Shown here: positions 37,001 through 44,132 of the stretch, in pieces
Position numbering within the stretch: position 1 is the first letter of the stretch
Layout: each line of letters starts with the position of its first letter
Source of the DNA: Chitinophagaceae bacterium
Lineage (GTDB): Bacteria; Bacteroidota; Bacteroidia; Chitinophagales; Chitinophagaceae
Length of the DNA stretch: 47,027 bases
NCBI GenBank assembly: GCA_025360525.1
Contig: JANYCA010000057.1
Coordinates: forward strand, 1-47,027
Direction: 5' to 3'
Translations under genes and position numbers: made by a program
Notes under the pieces: model-generated
Seen by the model: only the letters and a program-made list of their open reading frames with translations
Databases searched by the model: none
What the model was told of the DNA's origin: nothing

Positions 37001-37231
37001 AATAGTGCCGGCATCTGTGTAGGTAAGACAAAGAATATTTTCCGGCAGCGCATCCGTGTCTAATAAAATCTTTCCAATTCTGGCCGCCAGTATTTGTGTT
37101 TTTCCGGTGCCCGGCCCGGCAATCACCATTACCGGACCTTCAATGGTATCCACCGCTACCCGTTGCTGTGCGTTGAGTTTTTGATAGGCTTCATTAAATT
37201 TTTTTGCTAATATGGTACTGTAGGTAGACAT
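34088..37231 (-). CDS. UvrD/Rep-type ATP-dependent helicase with C-terminal Fe-S nuclease
   Basis: The 1047-residue product has all superfamily 1 helicase motifs: Walker A GPGTGKT (39-45), LVDEYQDT, GDDDQSIYRFQGA, LTENYRST, LLTAHGSKGLEFEFVF and FYVAITRAEKYL. The C-terminal third is a PD-(D/E)XK nuclease (GSAIHYALEKLF, VVDYKSGD), with cysteines at DCPLGFYY and CGKKDCNWC that fit a 4Fe-4S cluster as in AddB/AdnAB enzymes. It is likely a DNA end-processing helicase-nuclease. Single gene; start ATG 37231. Confidence 0.9.
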   Translation of the reverse strand: MSTYSTILAKKFNEAYQKLNAQQRVAVDTIEGPVMVIAGPGTGKTQILAARIGKILLDTDALPENILCLTYTDAGTIAMRKRLQQFIGADAYKVNIYTFHAFCNDVIQDNLSLFEKTALDPISELENIQLFKILIDLFPKNHPLKRYRGDVYFEINNLKNLFSTMKKEGWAPSFINEKIDEYIADLPAREAYITKRATKEFKKGDIRTDKIAEETEKTEKLRAAVNEFDNYQQLMRSKSRYDFDDMINWVIKVFEEQPEILAYYYEKFQYILVDEYQDTSGTQNKIVELLISYWDKPNVFVVGDDDQSIYRFQGANVENMLEFATAYSQDLITVVLTENYRSTQPILDIAKTLINNNNERLVKKIPGLTKELIAAGVEKKHLHIPPTITEYISAKDEMAGICNKVATLVAADIAPGKIAVIYKENKYGSELARYFRLKNIPFYSKRNINILEDAFVKKLIQLMRYLHLEHDTPYGGDEILFEILHYDFYSIPPIEIAKITVEANQAKYKDPGTAIRKLLCEKANTAPKTLFDTGLHKSLKKMSATLEQLIAAVSNVTLQQLFSQVIQEAAVLPYIMGSDKKIELLQLLTALFDFIKTETVRNPYMELKDFIEIIDVMQNEGLQLPMVQIAGNEKGVNLLTAHGSKGLEFEFVFFAGVNASSWEKKRKPPGGYKLPDTMFSSHPASSDLEELRRLFYVAITRAEKYLHISFAKFKDDAKELEPSMFIAEILQEHPIEIQSVALPIEDLMEYEILQYTAAAPEIASAEADFVDSILSKFVMNVTALNNYLDCPLGFYYKNLIRIPTGKSEATEFGSAIHYALEKLFRNMQDEKQEDFAPVEEVINDFNWYIQRHRENFTKEAYERRLEYGQTVLTAYYSKYVNSWNKVVAVERNIRGVMLGQVPLKGKLDKLEFDGNNVNVVDYKSGDIDKAIIKMKAPNDKDPQGGGYWRQAVFYKILVDNYEQKNWNVISTEFDYVEPDKNKQYRKEKIIITPLDIETVKQQIQTTWDKIQARDFYTGCGKKDCNWCNFVKDNQLAVALHLLEEEEE

Positions 37232-37360
37232 GCCTCAAAGATAAAGCCAAACGGCCCCAGAAAAAGTTGGCAATAATGCTGTTTTTTTAATAGATGCAAT
37301 TACTTTTTACGTTTTCGTTAAACAAAAACAGCAACAGCATGTTATTAGGCTAAAATAATA

Positions 37361-37831
37361 ATGAGCAAAACATACAGCCTAAAAACAGTACAAACCATTC
37401 CCGTGAGTCTTGATGAAGCCTGGGATTTTTTCAGCAGCCCTAAAAATTTAAAAGAGATTACGCCGGATAACCTAGGGTTTACCATTTTATCCAAATACCA
37501 CGGTGATAAAATGTACCCCGGACAAGTTATTGAATATAAGGTAAGCCCTGTACTAGGTATCCCTATTTATTGGATGACAGAAATTACCCATGTGGACGAT
37601 AAAAAATATTTTGTTGATGAACAACGCTTTGGGCCGTACAGTTTGTGGCATCACCAGCACCATTTTAAAGCGGTGCCAGGTGGCGTTGAAATGACGGACA
37701 TTGTTCACTACAAATTGCCTTTCTGGATTTTGGGAGATATTGCCAATACATTGTTTGTTAATAAGCAATTACAAGGCATTTTTGATTATCGCTTTAAGAA
37801 AGTTGAGGACATGTTTGGGCAGAAAATTTAA
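37361..37831 (+). CDS. SRPBCC (START/Bet v1-like) family protein
   Basis: The 156-residue product opens SLKTVQTIPVSLDEAWDFFS and continues with PKNLKEITPDNLGF, the pattern of the SRPBCC cell-division-inhibitor-like group of hydrophobic-ligand folds. No signal peptide. Start ATG 37361. The ligand is unknown. Confidence 0.85.
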   Translation: MSKTYSLKTVQTIPVSLDEAWDFFSSPKNLKEITPDNLGFTILSKYHGDKMYPGQVIEYKVSPVLGIPIYWMTEITHVDDKKYFVDEQRFGPYSLWHHQHHFKAVPGGVEMTDIVHYKLPFWILGDIANTLFVNKQLQGIFDYRFKKVEDMFGQKI

Positions 37832-37979
37832 AGTGGTCATTTCGTTGAAAGCGGTTTATTGATGGGATGTAAAGTTTAGGTATTATTAACAACTAACACC
37901 AAACCATCAGGATAAAATAAACGTTTTTAAATTATAACAAAGTCCCGTTTCAATATCATATGTGAATCTGTTTTTAAAT

Positions 37980-38011
37980 AACAAAGGGATATTTTTAAAT
38001 ACCCCTTTGTT
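37980..38011. terminator. Bidirectional terminator between convergent genes
   Basis: AACAAAGGG and CCCTTTGTT form a 9-bp stem around an AT-rich loop that can pair further (ATATTT/AAATA). It lies between the plus-strand SRPBCC gene and the minus-strand TPR gene. Confidence 0.7.
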
Positions 38012-38035
38012 TAATTTAAAAATTGTGTAGTAGAA

Positions 38036-38707
38036 TTACCCAGGCATACGGGTAATGTATTTCTCCATTTGTTTTATTTGATCTGCAATTTGTGGTGTGG
38101 TGGGTTTTAATCCCTTTGCCTTTTTAAAATATTCTTTTCCGGCCCTGAATTCTCTTTTGTTAATCATAATGCTGGAAAGTTGTAAGTAAGCAGCAGCCTG
38201 GTTTTCTTTATCCGGCAATCCTGACCTGATGGCACCACGTATATAACTTTCAGCTTCTTTTAAATTACCTTTTTGCATGGCCAGCATACCTAATTGCAGT
38301 TTATTGGAGCCTTCGGCCTGCTTCATCTGATCACCCATTAAACCGCCGCTACTCATTAAGGACTGGCTTTTTTTTAGGTTTGTTTCGGCACTTTCAAAGT
38401 TTTCGTTAGCCATATCCAAATTACCCTTAACGGTATAATAAACCGACCGGATGGGTTTTATCAGCAAAGCCGGAAACCAGATAGAATCAATCACTTTTTT
38501 AGCACCTTCCATGTCCCCGGTTTCCATACATTCCTGTATAAGCCGCATGGGGCCTAAAATAAAATGACCCACAATTAATATCAATGCCACCAGGTACAGC
38601 ACAAAAGACGGCCAGAAACCTGCCTGTATGTTTGTAAATATTGCCAATGCCAACAGGCCGATTCCTATCCAGAGGCGGTACCTGATGATCGTATTCAACC
38701 ACTTCAT
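38036..38707 (-). CDS. Membrane-anchored tetratricopeptide protein
   Basis: From ATG 38707 the product is 223 residues: two membrane helices (LWIGIGLLALAIFTNI and FVLYLVALILIVGHFIL), then TPR-like repeats (LGMLAMQKGNLKEAESYIRGAI, AAYLQLSSIMINKREFRAGKEYFKKA). A longer frame to 38839 adds Cys/Arg-rich residues that do not look coding. Function unknown. It is the last core gene before the tRNA and integrated element. Confidence 0.8.
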   Translation of the reverse strand: MKWLNTIIRYRLWIGIGLLALAIFTNIQAGFWPSFVLYLVALILIVGHFILGPMRLIQECMETGDMEGAKKVIDSIWFPALLIKPIRSVYYTVKGNLDMANENFESAETNLKKSQSLMSSGGLMGDQMKQAEGSNKLQLGMLAMQKGNLKEAESYIRGAIRSGLPDKENQAAAYLQLSSIMINKREFRAGKEYFKKAKGLKPTTPQIADQIKQMEKYITRMPG

Positions 38708-38873
38708 ACTCAAAAAATTTAGGATGGCAAAGATAGGGTTAAGAAATGTACGAATTACCAATACCGCACGAGGAATGCAACAGCGGCAATAATGAGTGTT
38801 GGATGTTATAGCGTAGTTCCTTACTTTTGCAGCCGCCAATTATGGATCAGTCGCTGAATTGATTGGTTGGCAT

Positions 38874-38945
38874 GGTTTCGTAGTTCAATGGATAGAATAG
38901 AAGTTTCCTAAACTTTAGATGCAGGTTCGATTCCTGCCGAGACCA
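38874..38945 (+). tRNA. tRNA-Arg (anticodon CCU)
   Basis: A 72-nt cloverleaf folds fully: acceptor GGTTTCG/CGAGACC, D-arm GTTC/GAAT, anticodon stem GAAGT/ACTTT with loop TTCCTAA (anticodon at 38907-38909), T-arm GCAGG-TTCGATT-CCTGC and discriminator A. CCA is not encoded. It decodes AGG. Its 3' end borders the recombinase region, and tRNA 3' ends are usual attachment sites for such elements. Confidence 0.95.
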
Positions 38946-39108
38946 CAAATGACAACAGTGTTTGTTAGTGTTTAACGGTGTATTTCCTTGTTATTGCTCA
39001 ATATCAAGGGGTTTTGGAAAGGCGGTAGTGGTGTTTGTTGGTGTCTTTCGGGGTATTATTTCGAGCCATTTTCGAGCCACGTTATTTATACACTAAAACA
39101 TTGTAGAG
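38946..39108. other. Candidate attachment region between tRNA-Arg and the recombinase
   Basis: Two direct repeats of 24 nt, at 38958-38981 and 39031-39054, begin with the same GTGTTTGTT(A/G)GTGT and agree at most positions; a CGAGCCA doublet follows at 39061-39080. These could be arm-type sites for the integrase. The crossover core would be in the tRNA 3' half. The matching right end was not found in this window. Confidence 0.5.
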
Positions 39109-40233
39109 ATGATCACTTTAAGAATTTACCTCAGGGCGGCCAGAAAGGATGCTGCCGGCCAGTCTATCATTTATTTTATTGTGGGTGAAGAATGGATTTC
39201 ATCTACCTGCAAAGTGCACCATCAACATTGGGATGCTGATAACAGTTGTATTACAAAAAAGCATCCTAAATTTTATATTATCAATCCCATCTTTCAGCTC
39301 TATGTGTCCAGGGCTCAACAACACATTAGCAATTTACAAACTGCAGGTAAATCTTTTGATCGGGCTTATTTTGAACAATATGTTTTTACAGGTCCGGAGG
39401 TTGCGGAAAATCCATGTGTTTTAAAGCTGATTGATGAGTATTGTAACGCAAACAATTTGGGATGGTGTAGAATTCAGCGATACCGAAGATTAAAGTTTGA
39501 AATAGCATTTTTAGTAAATGCACCAAAAATTAAGGATATAAATTATGCTTTTGCAATTCGTTATCAACAGCTTTTAAGGGCAAATAAAAATAATGAAAAC
39601 AGTGTTATTGCTAAAACAAAGGCACTAAAAGCAATTGTACATTTTGCAGAAAAAAAGGGTATTATTGAAAAGGATCCGCTCGCTATTTTAAAGTTGAAAG
39701 AAATAAAGGGGAAAAAGGAACACTTGTCTGCAGATGAGTTGGAAATACTTGAGAACCTGTATCATCAACTTAGTTTGGTTCCAGGACTGCAAACGGTTTT
39801 GAGATATTTTTTGTTTAGCTGTTACACGGGGCTGCGGTATTCCGACATAATAAAACTTAACTACATTGAAATAAAAAACAACTGCGTAGTTACCACGCAG
39901 GAAAAAACAGATAAGCGGGTAGTAGTGCCGCTGATCAGCAAGGCCAAAGCTTTACTGGGCACCCAGGCCACCGGCAATTGTTTTAAAACTTACAGCAACC
40001 AGGTAACCAATCGAAATTTAAAATCGATTATGGAAATAGCTGGTATTAATAAGAAAATTTCTTTCCACTGCAGCAGACATACATTTGGTACGTTGTCAAT
40101 TTTTTTGGGTATTCCTATGGAAGTAGTAGCCGACCTGATGGGCGTTGATTTTAAAACAGTAAAAATATACGCTCAAATAGTGGACGAGGTAAAGAGCCGG
40201 GAGATGTTGAAATGGGAAAAGAAAGTAGGATAA
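39109..40233 (+). CDS. Tyrosine recombinase/integrase
   Basis: The 374-residue protein has an N-terminal arm-binding domain (RIYLRAARKDAAGQSIIYF), a SAM-like core-binding domain (about 100-200) and a catalytic domain. Catalytic residues are Arg243 (CYTGLRYSD), His320 and Arg323 (FHCSRHTFG) and Tyr354 (VKIYAQI). The usual second His/Trp (LGHSS) is replaced by MGVDF, Val346 standing in its place. The start is ATG 39109. It directly faces the tRNA and is the probable integrase of the element to the right. Confidence 0.9.
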   Translation: MITLRIYLRAARKDAAGQSIIYFIVGEEWISSTCKVHHQHWDADNSCITKKHPKFYIINPIFQLYVSRAQQHISNLQTAGKSFDRAYFEQYVFTGPEVAENPCVLKLIDEYCNANNLGWCRIQRYRRLKFEIAFLVNAPKIKDINYAFAIRYQQLLRANKNNENSVIAKTKALKAIVHFAEKKGIIEKDPLAILKLKEIKGKKEHLSADELEILENLYHQLSLVPGLQTVLRYFLFSCYTGLRYSDIIKLNYIEIKNNCVVTTQEKTDKRVVVPLISKAKALLGTQATGNCFKTYSNQVTNRNLKSIMEIAGINKKISFHCSRHTFGTLSIFLGIPMEVVADLMGVDFKTVKIYAQIVDEVKSREMLKWEKKVG

Positions 40234-40297
40234 AATGCATTGAACGCCTATAAAGTTGCATTTTTTGCAACTTTTATTGCAAAAATTAAATTTGAAT

Positions 40298-40522
40298 TTA
40301 CATATTCAAAAGTTGTGTGTAATGGAAATCCAAAACATTACCAGGCCATCGTAAAGCGCCATGATCAACTTTAAACGTTAAGAACTTTTTCATTTTTAAG
40401 TATGGTTTATAAATTGCATGCGCTTCCAGTTTTTGTTGAAAGTCAATAATTTTATGAGTCTCATCACTAAACGTGAGACGAAGTTTATAATCATTTAAAT
40501 ATTCTGCTCTAACTAAACTCAT
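40298..40522 (-). CDS. DUF2442 family protein
   Basis: The 74-residue product reads VRAEYLNDYKLRLTFSDETH then WPGNVLDFHYTQLL, the DUF2442 pattern (SdxxHxxDF...W-d). It overlaps the DUF4160 gene by 4 bp, so the two are translated together. Such pairs have a toxin-antitoxin look, but no activity is known. Confidence 0.82.
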   Translation of the reverse strand: MSLVRAEYLNDYKLRLTFSDETHKIIDFQQKLEAHAIYKPYLKMKKFLTFKVDHGALRWPGNVLDFHYTQLLNM

Positions 40523-40824
40523 AACCCAGATATTCTTTTTACTGTTATTTTTGTTTTAAATACAACAAGTTTTTCCCATTTTTCAACAACTTCTTTCCAA
40601 TATTTTTTAAGGAATTTTTTAACTTTTTTTGTATCCTTTTCCGGAAGCTCTTTGTTAGAATTTCCGGCCTCTCGTACATCAATACCTACAAGTTTATTAT
40701 TATCGATGACTAATTCAAAAACACTTTCATACTCTGCTTTTTCTGCATGAATATGAATAGGTAAATGATCTTCATTATAAATGTAAATCTTAATTCCATC
40801 AAATGTAAAAGCTAAAGGAGGCAT
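40519..40824 (-). CDS. DUF4160 family protein
   Basis: The 101-residue product contains GIKIYIYNEDHLPIHIHAEK, the HxPxHxH motif of DUF4160, and a basic C-terminal half (KKVKKFLKKYWKEVVEKWEK). It heads the two-gene unit with DUF2442. The His-rich motif suggests metal binding or catalysis. Start ATG 40824. Confidence 0.85.
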   Translation of the reverse strand: MPPLAFTFDGIKIYIYNEDHLPIHIHAEKAEYESVFELVIDNNKLVGIDVREAGNSNKELPEKDTKKVKKFLKKYWKEVVEKWEKLVVFKTKITVKRISGL

Positions 40825-40908
40825 TCAATTTTTTTACAAAGCTACAATAAAAATCAAACCCGGGTGCATCCCGCTGGGGGTATTGCCCCCGGGTTTCCAT
40901 TTCCCTTT

Positions 40909-41319
40909 TTACAGGTGGCGCCTGAGCAGGGAGAATTTAATTTCTGCCATAAGCTTCAGTTGCTCCCTGACGGCCAGCTCGTGTTTTTCAATTAACATAA
41001 CTTTTTCGACGGTTTTAAAAAATTCAGCTGGCTGCAGCAGTTTGGACTTTTCCTCAATAATCATTTTAAAATCTGCTATTGTTAAAAACTCAATAACAGA
41101 TCCTGTTAAATAAATGTGGTAGTACCTGGCTTTCCACAGCCCAAAAGTAAGGGCATAATAAAACTGCTGTTCTTCCAAATGTCTGCAATGAATTACAAAG
41201 CAATTTGGACAGGGTTTAGCAAGCGGTTTGCCGCTGTTAAGTCCTTTGCACAAAATAAATAAATCATGTGGCCTAATGGCCTTGGTAAGGTTGTGGTACC
41301 TAATTTCTGGACGTTGCAT
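40909..41319 (-). CDS. DUF6943-like hypothetical protein
   Basis: From ATG 41319 the product is 136 residues; an extension to 41394 would add a poly-Phe stretch translated from a T-rich tract. The motif LCKGLNSGKPLAKPCPNCFV is what I recall from DUF6943 proteins linked to Bacteroidota mobile elements; the CPNC suggests a metal or disulfide site. LTFGLWKARYYHIYLTGSVI follows. Function unknown. The family name is given from memory. Confidence 0.6.
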   Translation of the reverse strand: MQRPEIRYHNLTKAIRPHDLFILCKGLNSGKPLAKPCPNCFVIHCRHLEEQQFYYALTFGLWKARYYHIYLTGSVIEFLTIADFKMIIEEKSKLLQPAEFFKTVEKVMLIEKHELAVREQLKLMAEIKFSLLRRHL

Positions 41320-41420
41320 AGCATGCTGTTTAGTTATGCTCCGCTTCGCTCCACATACAATTCCAAAAGAAAAAAAGAAAAAAAAGAAAGCCATTGAAAA
41401 AACGTAGGGCAGGGGGTTAC

Positions 41421-41489
41421 TCCAAAAGCAGAAGCCCGTAAAGGATAGGGCTGTGCGGCTGGGCTGTGTTTAAGAGGGCTGCTTTTGGA
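41421..41489. repeat. 11-bp perfect inverted repeat with a 47-nt structured loop
   Basis: TCCAAAAGCAG (41421-41431) and CTGCTTTTGGA (41479-41489) pair. The loop contains AGCCC and GGGCT blocks that can form an inner stem. The layout resembles nicking-region hairpins of mobilisable elements, without proof. Confidence 0.6.
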
Positions 41490-41830
41490 TCACCCCATGA
41501 CCGTAGTTAGCTTTGCTGATTTTTTTTTGTTTGATTAATTATTTTGGATACGGATTTTCTTCCAGGGGTCTGGATGGATGGGAGGGAGTGGAGGCGTGGA
41601 CAGAATGGAGCAAAGCGCAATGGCGCCACGCCGTAACGAGTGAGCAGCCATACAGTCTCCTGGTACCTTTGTTCAAAAGCGATCCGGACACGGGGAGCGT
41701 TGCGATAGCAGCTCCACGGGTACGGTTGGCTTTTGAAATTTGGAATGCCACTGTTGGGCTTTATATTAGCTGAGGGATGCTGGCAGGTGGTTTGCGGAGC
41801 TTACCTCCTGTTGTATTTATTGCCTGGAGT

Positions 41831-41878
41831 GGTTGCCCTGCAAAATGTTTTGCGAGCGCAAAGCTTTGTAGGGCAACC
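41831..41878. repeat. Long hairpin, arms about 22 bp
   Basis: GGTTGCCCTGCAAAATG-start arm (41831-41854) pairs with the arm 41857-41878 ending TAGGGCAACC, with one G-T-type mismatch and a small internal irregularity; the loop is two to four bases. No T-run follows, so termination is not its obvious role. Confidence 0.65.
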
Positions 41879-42092
41879 TCTCCTGCAATTCTATATTGGA
41901 ATAAAAGATGAATAATGATTTACTGTAGAAGAGTGCGACGCCAATGAAGATGAAAAATGTTCAAATGCTGGGAACAAAAAAGCATTATAAATTTTATTGT
42001 ATTAAAAAAATAATGATTAATTTTACATCATGAGTTCGGTTTTAGCCGTACAGAGTTCGTCCGTAAAAGGGTAAATATCGCTCAAAAATATT

Positions 42093-42121
42093 CCCGTCAA
42101 ATTCTATTTGGCGGGTTTTTT
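42093..42121 (+). terminator. Plus-strand terminator with no annotated gene before it
   Basis: CCCGTCAAA and TTTGGCGGG form a 9-bp stem followed by TTTTTT on the plus strand. The stop codon of the minus-strand gene (42104-42106) sits in its loop. It implies a plus-strand transcript from the non-coding stretch; a 14-codon frame (42030-42074, opening MSSVLAVQ) precedes it. Confidence 0.65.
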
Positions 42122-42607
42122 ATACATAGTAACCATTGCTAAATTCTTTTTTCCTGTTCTTACCTCTAATATATACTCTATTTTGTAGTCATATCCTTTG
42201 ATTTTTTTTGTATATAAAACCCGATTTGAATTTGTTTTTTTATCCTTTCCTGGTTGTATAGAGTCTGGGTGTTTTGTGATGATAGGAATAAGTTTCAAAT
42301 CTTTTTTTGAAATAGGGAATGCATCTTTTGCATGTTTTTTTATTGTGTGTCTTACAGCATAATTATCTACAATATGGGTATATTCAGAAACATCAATATT
42401 GTGAATTCTTTTAATCTCGGAAATCTCGTATTCAGTGGGTTGACCAAGTTCGATGTAAACCTTTTCATTAGAATTCATTTTATCAGAAAAAGAAGCCAAA
42501 TCATCTATATCACCAATTCCATGCATATCATTTTTTTTTGAAGGAGAAAGCAATTTATAAATTAAAATAGATACTCCTGCTAATACAAATAAATTGTTAT
42601 TTTTCAT
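42104..42607 (-). CDS. Phage/mobile-element BECR-fold nuclease (PBECR-like)
   Basis: The 167-residue product begins with a membrane segment (LFVLAGVSILIYKLL), a linker, and a C-terminal domain with YAVRHTIKKHAKDAFPISKKDL, LYTKKIKGYDYKIEYILEVRTGKKNLAMVTMYKK. That spacing of His-rich helix and final strands matches barnase-EndoU-ColicinE5/D-RelE type nuclease domains found in phage and element proteins. It would cleave RNA if active. Anchoring of such a domain to the membrane is unusual. No obvious immunity gene is adjacent. Confidence 0.65.
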   Translation of the reverse strand: MKNNNLFVLAGVSILIYKLLSPSKKNDMHGIGDIDDLASFSDKMNSNEKVYIELGQPTEYEISEIKRIHNIDVSEYTHIVDNYAVRHTIKKHAKDAFPISKKDLKLIPIITKHPDSIQPGKDKKTNSNRVLYTKKIKGYDYKIEYILEVRTGKKNLAMVTMYKKPAK

Positions 42608-42625
42608 CTTATGTCTTTGTAAAAT

Positions 42626-43609
42626 TTAATAAGCAAATCTTTGGCTTTTTCCAAAAGCCAAAAAGTGCAATAATGCTGGCCGGTGTTTGCTGCAGGCATC
42701 AAGTGCGCTCTTCATTGTGGTGCCTTTATACACTACATCATCAATAATTAATACCCGTTTGTTTTCAATTTTTTTATCTGCTTTGGTATTGTGTTCTGTA
42801 AGAATATCAATAAAAGGTTTTTTCTTTCGGATTGCAATTCCAATGGCAAGTGCCCTGGCTAAATGAAAGGGACTATCCCGATTGTTTACACAAGTAATGA
42901 TATCATAGTCAATAGCTTTTATTACATCATACATCAAAACAATCATACGGTACAAACTTGTTTTATCATTGTAAAACTTAGCCTGTACCACCAGCTGTGC
43001 AGTGATGTTTGGATTCTCTCCTGGCAAGCCATCTTTGTATTTTCCAAAGCTTTTACCACGATAAATATCGCAGGGCAACAGGTAGGCATAATCTTTTTTA
43101 ATTTCTGTGGTACCAGCAAGGCGCACCTGCAGCAGGTATTCATCTTCAATGTCGAACTGTGCAAATATGATGTTCTTAAGCCGTGCCAGGTTTATTACAT
43201 CTTCCCGGTTGTATTGCAGTACCAGGCTGCGTACCTGTGGTTTGCGCCAATCCTGAAAAATGGAAAAGATATTGGCTTTATACTCTTGCCGGTTGCGTTT
43301 AATGTGGTAATGTTTTTCAATAGTGGCCAGCTTATAATTTTCCATGCCGGGCAGGTTATCTTTAAACACTTTTAGCAGGTTTACACAATGATGATTGCTG
43401 CGGATGTCAATATCAAAATATTTTTCAATGATACCGATATCTGGACCATAAAAAAAGATGATGCCATCAGTATCATCGAGCAGATCCTGAAAGCGTTCTT
43501 CTGTAAGCGTGTCCTCATACATTTGTCCAAACACTTTTGTATTGCGGCTCCAACCGAGTAAAAAAATATCACCTCCGATAAACCATTCTGCATCCAGGTA
43601 TAAATCCAT
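42626..43609 (-). CDS. Fusion of RNase H-like exonuclease domain and phosphoribosyltransferase
   Basis: From ATG 43609 the product is 327 residues. Residues 1-150 look like the YprB-type RNase H-like exonuclease: LDAE (Asp6/Glu8), Asp57 in FFYGPD and YNREDVINL (Tyr133/Asp137), a DEDDy set. Residues ~170-327 are a PRTase with PRPP loop VLIIDDVVYKGTT (286-298), near ComF in pattern (NRDSPFHLARALA). A frame to 43648 would start TTG inside the upstream terminator hairpin, so the ATG is preferred. Domain calls are by motif; the combined function is unknown. It is 18 bp downstream-adjacent to the BECR gene. Confidence 0.75.
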   Translation of the reverse strand: MDLYLDAEWFIGGDIFLLGWSRNTKVFGQMYEDTLTEERFQDLLDDTDGIIFFYGPDIGIIEKYFDIDIRSNHHCVNLLKVFKDNLPGMENYKLATIEKHYHIKRNRQEYKANIFSIFQDWRKPQVRSLVLQYNREDVINLARLKNIIFAQFDIEDEYLLQVRLAGTTEIKKDYAYLLPCDIYRGKSFGKYKDGLPGENPNITAQLVVQAKFYNDKTSLYRMIVLMYDVIKAIDYDIITCVNNRDSPFHLARALAIGIAIRKKKPFIDILTEHNTKADKKIENKRVLIIDDVVYKGTTMKSALDACSKHRPALLHFLAFGKSQRFAY

Positions 43610-43636
43610 GGCTATAAAAAATTTAGGGTTTAAAAA

Positions 43637-43657
43637 ATCCCGGCTCAAAGCCGGGAT
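43637..43657 (-). terminator. Terminator upstream of the fusion gene
   Basis: ATCCCGGCT-CAA-AGCCGGGAT forms a perfect 9-bp stem, followed on the minus strand by TTTTTT. It ends the transcript of the genes at 43694-46939. Confidence 0.85.
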
Positions 43658-43693
43658 AAACCAAAACCAACCAACCTATATGAATATTTAAAA

Positions 43694-44125
43694 TTATACA
43701 GTTTCTTCATCTTCACTACTGCCACCAGTGGCGCCTTTGCCAATAAATTGTGCTAATGCTTTTATAATTGGAAGAGCGGCAGCAAAAGCAGCAGCTAAAG
43801 GAGCCATTCCTATTTCTGCAGCATCCATACCTGCTACCTGCTTACCTTTTTTTATGCGTTTTTTTATGCGTTTCATTGTGGTGTTGACTAAAGCTTTGTA
43901 GCTACCACCAAGGCTCTTCCATTTTTTTTCTAATCCTTTTGGATTTTTCTTAATGGCTTTATAAACCCGTTCAGCCATTTTAAACGCATTTAATTTTACT
44001 AACAATAAAAAGGCATTACGGGGAACTGCGAGTCCAATTTTTTTTAAGAATCCAAAGGCGCCAACATTGCTTTTGCTAATGCCCTGCTTGTTGCTGTACT
44101 GTAAAAATCCATTTGTCTTAACCAT
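43694..44125 (-). CDS. Basic hypothetical protein with C-terminal hydrophobic segment
   Basis: The 143-residue product is Lys-rich in the middle (KRIKKRIKKGKQVAGMDAAE) and has a hydrophobic Ala-rich segment (APLAAAFAAALPIIKALAQFI) near the acidic C-terminus (SSEDEETV). It lies 7 bp downstream of the next gene and is translated from the same transcript. No family recognised. The composition fits small phage-type membrane or DNA-packing proteins, which I cannot confirm. Confidence 0.65.
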   Translation of the reverse strand: MVKTNGFLQYSNKQGISKSNVGAFGFLKKIGLAVPRNAFLLLVKLNAFKMAERVYKAIKKNPKGLEKKWKSLGGSYKALVNTTMKRIKKRIKKGKQVAGMDAAEIGMAPLAAAFAAALPIIKALAQFIGKGATGGSSEDEETV

Positions 44126-44132
44126 AATAAAA

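Larger units (their letters stand above)
41395..42097. other. GC-rich structured non-coding stretch in the integrated element
   Basis: About 700 bp with no convincing gene (frames on both strands are short and of odd composition). GC is clearly higher than in neighbours from 41400 to about 41880. It carries two strong inverted repeats described separately. The rest (41880-42097) is AT-rich and ends in a terminator. Possible roles are a transfer origin, a plasmid-like origin or a structured RNA. Confidence 0.55.

Noticed and set aside
41513..41773. 86-codon plus-strand frame in the GC-rich block (and a 70-codon frame opposite)
   Set aside because: Both strands are open over the same stretch, composition is odd and stems cross it; more likely structured non-coding DNA.
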